Below are positions 60,195 through 64,000 of a stretch of 64,000 bases of DNA, piece after piece. Both the position numbers and the translations under genes were made by a program. Numbering within the stretch: position 1 is the first letter of the stretch; each line of letters begins with the position of its first letter. Source of the DNA: Polytrichum commune. Taxonomy: Eukaryota > Streptophyta > Polytrichopsida > Polytrichales > Polytrichaceae. The stretch spans positions 56,787,169-56,851,168 of the forward strand of contig OX485806.1 of assembly GCA_950295325.1 (NCBI GenBank), written 5' to 3'. The notes under the pieces are model-generated. The model was given only the letters and a program-made list of their open reading frames with translations. It was not told the DNA's origin and did not search any database.

Positions 60195-61046
60195 CTCACC
60201 CCCACCAAACGGAGTCGATGCCCTCATCGACTATACTCGTAGTCGGCACACCAATTCTCAAGTTGCCATCCTCTATGGTGCGGCATTGTGTTTACCTTAG
60301 GGCGCGACCCCCACAATGCATCTTCAAATTTGGCATAGTCCCAAAGGTGTCGTTCCTAGGTGGTCCGTTAGCGACCTTGGATCTCTCATCCAAGGACCTA
60401 ACCTACACTAGACCCACCTACTTTGGGACTCACTTGGGTTGCCCCTCCTTTGGGGCCTCCCCCGTTAGGCTCCACTAGCCTAACATGACACATCTAGGCG
60501 AGACCTCAACGCTTCCACTAAGTTGTCTCGGTTGCAACTCCGAGATGGCTTTCCATTGTTAAGCCACGCCTCGATCGCACGGGGGTGATGCCAAGTCCCG
60601 CCCGACTCGGTTCCCACTTTGCTCTTTCGAGACATGGGTTCATGACTCCCATGCGCCAACTCTCGTTAGCTCGCGGGTAGCACTTTTATGAGCACGCGCC
60701 ATCACATTGTCCCCGCCCGGACAAGCCCACAACTAAGAAGTATCTTGGTTTTATCCAAGGCCCCTCCAAGCTATGGCCCCCAATTACTCGGCTTACCCAA
60801 CCTAGTTTGGCATGTCTATTCCCCCTCTTCCATTAACCAAGCACAAGTACAAGACTAGGACCTCATCTCATACTTTTCTCTTTGCACCACTAAAGTTTGG
60901 ACTTTATTCCCTCAAGCCAAAGAACAAGTGCATGTTGTGGAGCAATTAACCTCGAAACTATGTTTGCTACTAGAGTCTCTCCCCCACTAAAGGAGATTGA
61001 TGTCCTCATCAATGCCTACGCTTCTTTTTATTGGAATGTCTAGCCT
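60195..61046 (-). other. Chromovirus polypurine tract and 3' spacer, unit 2, with switch point
   Basis: 60195-60208 is the polypurine tract. To 60713 the sequence follows internal copy 1 of unit 1 (18244-18762); after a shared 27-base stretch at 60714-60740 it follows internal copy 2 (24304 on; ATCTTGG where copy 1 has TTATTGG). No coding motif. Confidence 0.8.
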
Positions 61047-61438
61047 TAGTTTCTTCAAAGTGCTTCACCAATTCATTGGTGTTGACCATGTCTCTTGCCG
61101 GCACACAAGCGGTTTCTTTCTCAAGGTATCCTCACCATTTCACCAAGTATTTCTTTGTACTTTTTCTTTCCTTTTCACTTGGGCTTCCTACACTTGAGGA
61201 TGCCCTCTTACCTCATGTTCCAAATGACCTCCACAAGGTCGGGAGGTGGCCTAATCACTTGCTTGTGATCGGGCCACAAGGTGTCGTCCTAAAATGACTT
61301 TCGTAATGAGACATGAAATGTCGGATGCACTTTGATTTCCGGCGGTAATTCCAACTTATATATGTCCTTGACCACTTGTTCCACAATGGGAAACGGAGCT
61401 CCAATTTTGGACATGAACTTTGGAGTGAGGCCTTCCGA
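61047..61438 (-). pseudogene. pol: Chromodomain and integrase C-terminus, broken (unit 2)
   Basis: Copy of 24610-25001 at offset 36437, with the same stop after YLVKW. Confidence 0.7.
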
Positions 61439-62428
61439 CTAAGTGAAGTTGTTCACATTCAACAACGCCTTTTGGCCCACCTCATTCTCCACTTCGCGTC
61501 TTCCGGCATTGACTTGCACTCCGTAGCACCTTCGGGCTTTCTCCACCAACAACTTGGTCATCTCCAAGACTTGTTCACGCTTCTTGGCCAAGTCCTCACC
61601 ATCTTGGTTGAACTCTAGTGTTGAATGTGCCCCCTCGAGAGCTAGGTTAATAGGTTGGAGCGCATCCACTCCATAAGCCACCACCAAAGACCACCCCTTG
61701 GTAGCCAAGTGCGTGGCTACATTGCAATTACACTCCGCTCGACCCACATAGTCCGCCCAATCTCTTTGGTCCGCCCCCACCAAGTTCCTCAAGTATTGCT
61801 TCAAGACTCCATTCACACGCTCCGCTTTCCCATTCATTTGGGAATGCAAGGTCGTGCTAAACCTTAGTTTCATTCCGACCTCCTTAGAGAAATGCATTGA
61901 AAATGCACTTGTGAACTTTGGATCTTGATCCCACACAATCACTCTTGGCAACCCGTGGTGCCTCAACCATCCTTTGAGAAAAGGCTATGCGGTCTCCAAC
62001 GCGGTGGCGGTTCCCACAATCGGCACCATGTGTGCCAACTTGGCAAACCGCTCAACCATCAACAAGATGGCATCATACCCATGTGACTCCAGCAAACTTG
62101 TGATCAAGTCCATGCACATACTATGCCATGGCGCCGACGGGATAGGCAACGGTTGCAAGAAACCGCCTTGCTTTTGGTAAGAGGCTCGGTTCATTTGAAC
62201 CTTGATTCAAGCCTTTACAAAGTGGGCTATATCTTCCTTTATGCACCGCCAATGGTACCTCCATGACACCATTCTATGGCGGTTTTTTTTTCTTTCTCCT
62301 CTATGGCCGGCAATAGGGCTATCACATTCTTCCTTCAAAACCGATAGCCTCAACTTGCCTTGTGGCACAAATACCCTACTTTGTTTGCACTTGAACAATC
62401 CGTCCACCAACTTAACTTCTTTGAGCAC
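61439..62428 (-). pseudogene. pol: Integrase remnant (unit 2)
   Basis: Identical frames to copy 2: 175 aa core (61439-61966; Asp in WDQDPKF, Glu in NGKAERVN), first Asp block (61985-62194) and zinc-finger region (62207-62428). Confidence 0.85.
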
Positions 62429-63707
62429 CTTGCTCTTGCGAAGCTCACCTAAAAGCTTTTGTGCTTTGGGGTAATTAATTTACCCCTCCCGTATCTTGCA
62501 TCACAAGTTTCCTTCGCCGGCACACATTAGCCACAAGGTTTGGATGGTTCTCATTGCTTGGAACTCTTCCGGTCTACTTCGCGCATCCGGCACCACATTT
62601 CCACGGTCCGGTTTGTGGATCAAATCCACCTTCATAAGCGCCAAACTATCATGCCACCGCAATGACTTGGCGCTCACTTGCGCTTGAATGTCAAAATTCT
62701 TTTAGGACACATTGTCCATGTAGACCTTTGCTTTGTGCAACCCCAAATAGTGTTGCCACATCTTCAAGAAATGCACTACGGCAAAGAAATTCTTTGTCAT
62801 GAGTTGGTTGTCTTCTTTGACAACCATCGAGCTTCATGCTCCCATATGCAATGGCCATCCATCTTACACATAATCCACCATTGGCAAAGTCGCTCACCCC
62901 CGTATGCACCTCAAAAGGTTTGTCAAGCTCCGCGAACTTGAGCACGGGCGTCTAAGAACACTTGCTCTCAAGCTCCCCAAAGACTTGGTGGCAAGGCTCA
63001 TCCCACTCTTGGGATAGTCATTTCTTCCACAAGTCGGATAAGGTCGGATAACCATCAAGCTTAACGCTCTCATATGCAATGGCCATCCATCCTACGTTAA
63101 CCATCCGCCAATGGCAAAGTCACTCGCCCCCGTATGTACCTCAAAAGGTTTGTCAAATTTCGCAAACTTGAGCACGGGCGGCGAAGAGAACTTCGTCTTA
63201 AGCTCCTTAAAGACTTGGTAGCAAGGCTCAACCCACTTTTGGGATAGCCATTTCTTGCATAAGTTGGACAAGGTCGGACAACCATCGAGCTTCATGCTCT
63301 TATATACAATGGCCATCCATTTTGCCTCAACATCCGCCAATGCTAAAGTCACTCGCCCCCGTATGCACCTCAAAAGGTTTGTCAAAGTCCGCGAACTTAA
63401 GCACGGGCGGCGAAGAGAACTTGTTTTTTTGAGCCCCCCCCAAAGGCTTGGTGACAAGGCTCATCCCACTCTTGGGATAGCCATTTTCCTCAATAAGTTG
63501 AATAAGGTCCTAGCAACCTTAGAAAACTCTCGAATGAAGTTGTGGTACTAATTGGCTAGGCCAACAAATGACCTAAGCCCTTTTTGAATCAAGGGCCAAT
63601 TCTCCTTTTGGATTGCCTTGACATTCTTCATGTTCGTCCACCAACTTCCTTTGCCACCACATACCTCAAGAACTCGATCTCTCGTTGAGCAAAGTTCTTT
63701 TTCACTC
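62429..63707 (-). pseudogene. pol: RNase H with triplicated segment and RT C-terminus (unit 2)
   Basis: Same as 25992-27270: RNase H end, three units of about 231 bp (62825-63477) and the RT thumb remnant joined to LPPRSE with the palm missing. The 17-T run is at 63719-63735, just beyond. Confidence 0.7.
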
Positions 63708-64000
63708 CTTGGCGGTAATTTTTTTTTTTTTTTTTGCGCAACACATTAGTGAATACATCTTTGTATCTCACCAACATCGCACCAATGTTGTTTGGGGGAG
63801 GCCCATCTTTCCTAGCCTCCCCATACGTTCATTGGAGTTGCTCCAATTGAACCACAACCATTATGTTTTTTATTTTTTTTAATTCGGTCCATTAAGACCA
63901 AATTCAACTTAGGTCCTCCTACCATAGGAGTCATTGTTAATTTGAACTTCAATTCTTTGCCATTATGACACATCATAATGCACGGCAAGCACACCGGCTT
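63708..64000 (-). pseudogene. pol: Protease C-terminal part and linker (unit 2), cut by window end
   Basis: Matches 27271-27563; includes GGPKLNLVLMD. The rest, with gag, PBS and LTR, would lie past 64000. Confidence 0.6.

Larger units (their letters stand above)
53553..64000. repeat. Second copy of the macro unit that starts at base 1
   Basis: 53553-59162 follows the variant-monomer order of 1-7450, minus blocks of 1440, 320 and 80 bp. 59163-60741 matches 7451-7500 plus 17262-18790 (offset 41951), with about half a dozen substitutions seen past 60390. From 60714 on it matches 24277-27563 (offset 36437) with no difference noticed. The copy continues past the window end, and the first copy very likely starts before base 1. 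Confidence 0.93.

Overview
The window is plant nuclear heterochromatin, not gene space. It is almost entirely satellite DNA plus nested Ty3/gypsy LTR retrotransposons. The plant origin rests on the retroelement types: a Tat/Ogre-like element whose RT region carries the motif AWSYED, and a chromodomain-bearing chromovirus primed by initiator tRNA-Met. I do not recognise the satellite or the species. I see no host gene, tRNA, rRNA or CRISPR array.

Layout. (1) 1-7450: tandem array of an 80-bp satellite with nested higher-order repeats (HORs) of 320, 1440 and 720 bp. (2) 7451-29890: a composite of an old chromovirus family, bounded by a 5-bp target duplication (CTCTC) inside one satellite monomer. 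It reads as a 59-bp head of a forward LTR, then reverse LTR - internal - reverse LTR - internal - partial reverse LTR, then a 650-bp tail of a forward LTR. (3) 7501-17256: a very young 9756-bp Tat-like element that cut into that 59-bp LTR head. It has 1474-bp LTRs differing at one base, an AAGGG target duplication, a PBS, a small extra ORF, and gag-pol open except for one in-frame TGA. (4) 29891-59162: the same satellite array continued in phase, with HORs of 1680, 2079/2080, 560, 321, 1119 and 240 bp. (5) 59163-64000: the same chromovirus composite again, cut by the window end.

The main large-scale result is that 53553-64000 is a second copy of the unit starting at base 1. The window therefore spans one period of a macro tandem duplication: 53,552 bp as read, about 43.8 kb without the young insertion. 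The second unit keeps the empty pre-insertion site of the Tat-like element at 59208-59212. It lacks satellite expansions of 1440, 320 and 80 bp found in unit 1, and lacks 5514 bp of the tandem chromovirus by a switch inside 27 bp of shared sequence. This allows the events to be ordered: satellite array, old LTR insertion, chromovirus rearrangement and LTR-internal tandem duplication, unit-scale duplication, then Tat insertion and further satellite change.

The chromovirus copies are all dead on the minus strand. They share loss of the RT fingers/palm and a threefold tandem repeat of an RNase H segment, so they multiplied as DNA segments and not by separate transpositions. Only the Tat-like element could have been active recently, and its RT is interrupted. 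Claims are from reading the sequence by eye; divergence values beyond the Tat LTR comparison are not measured.
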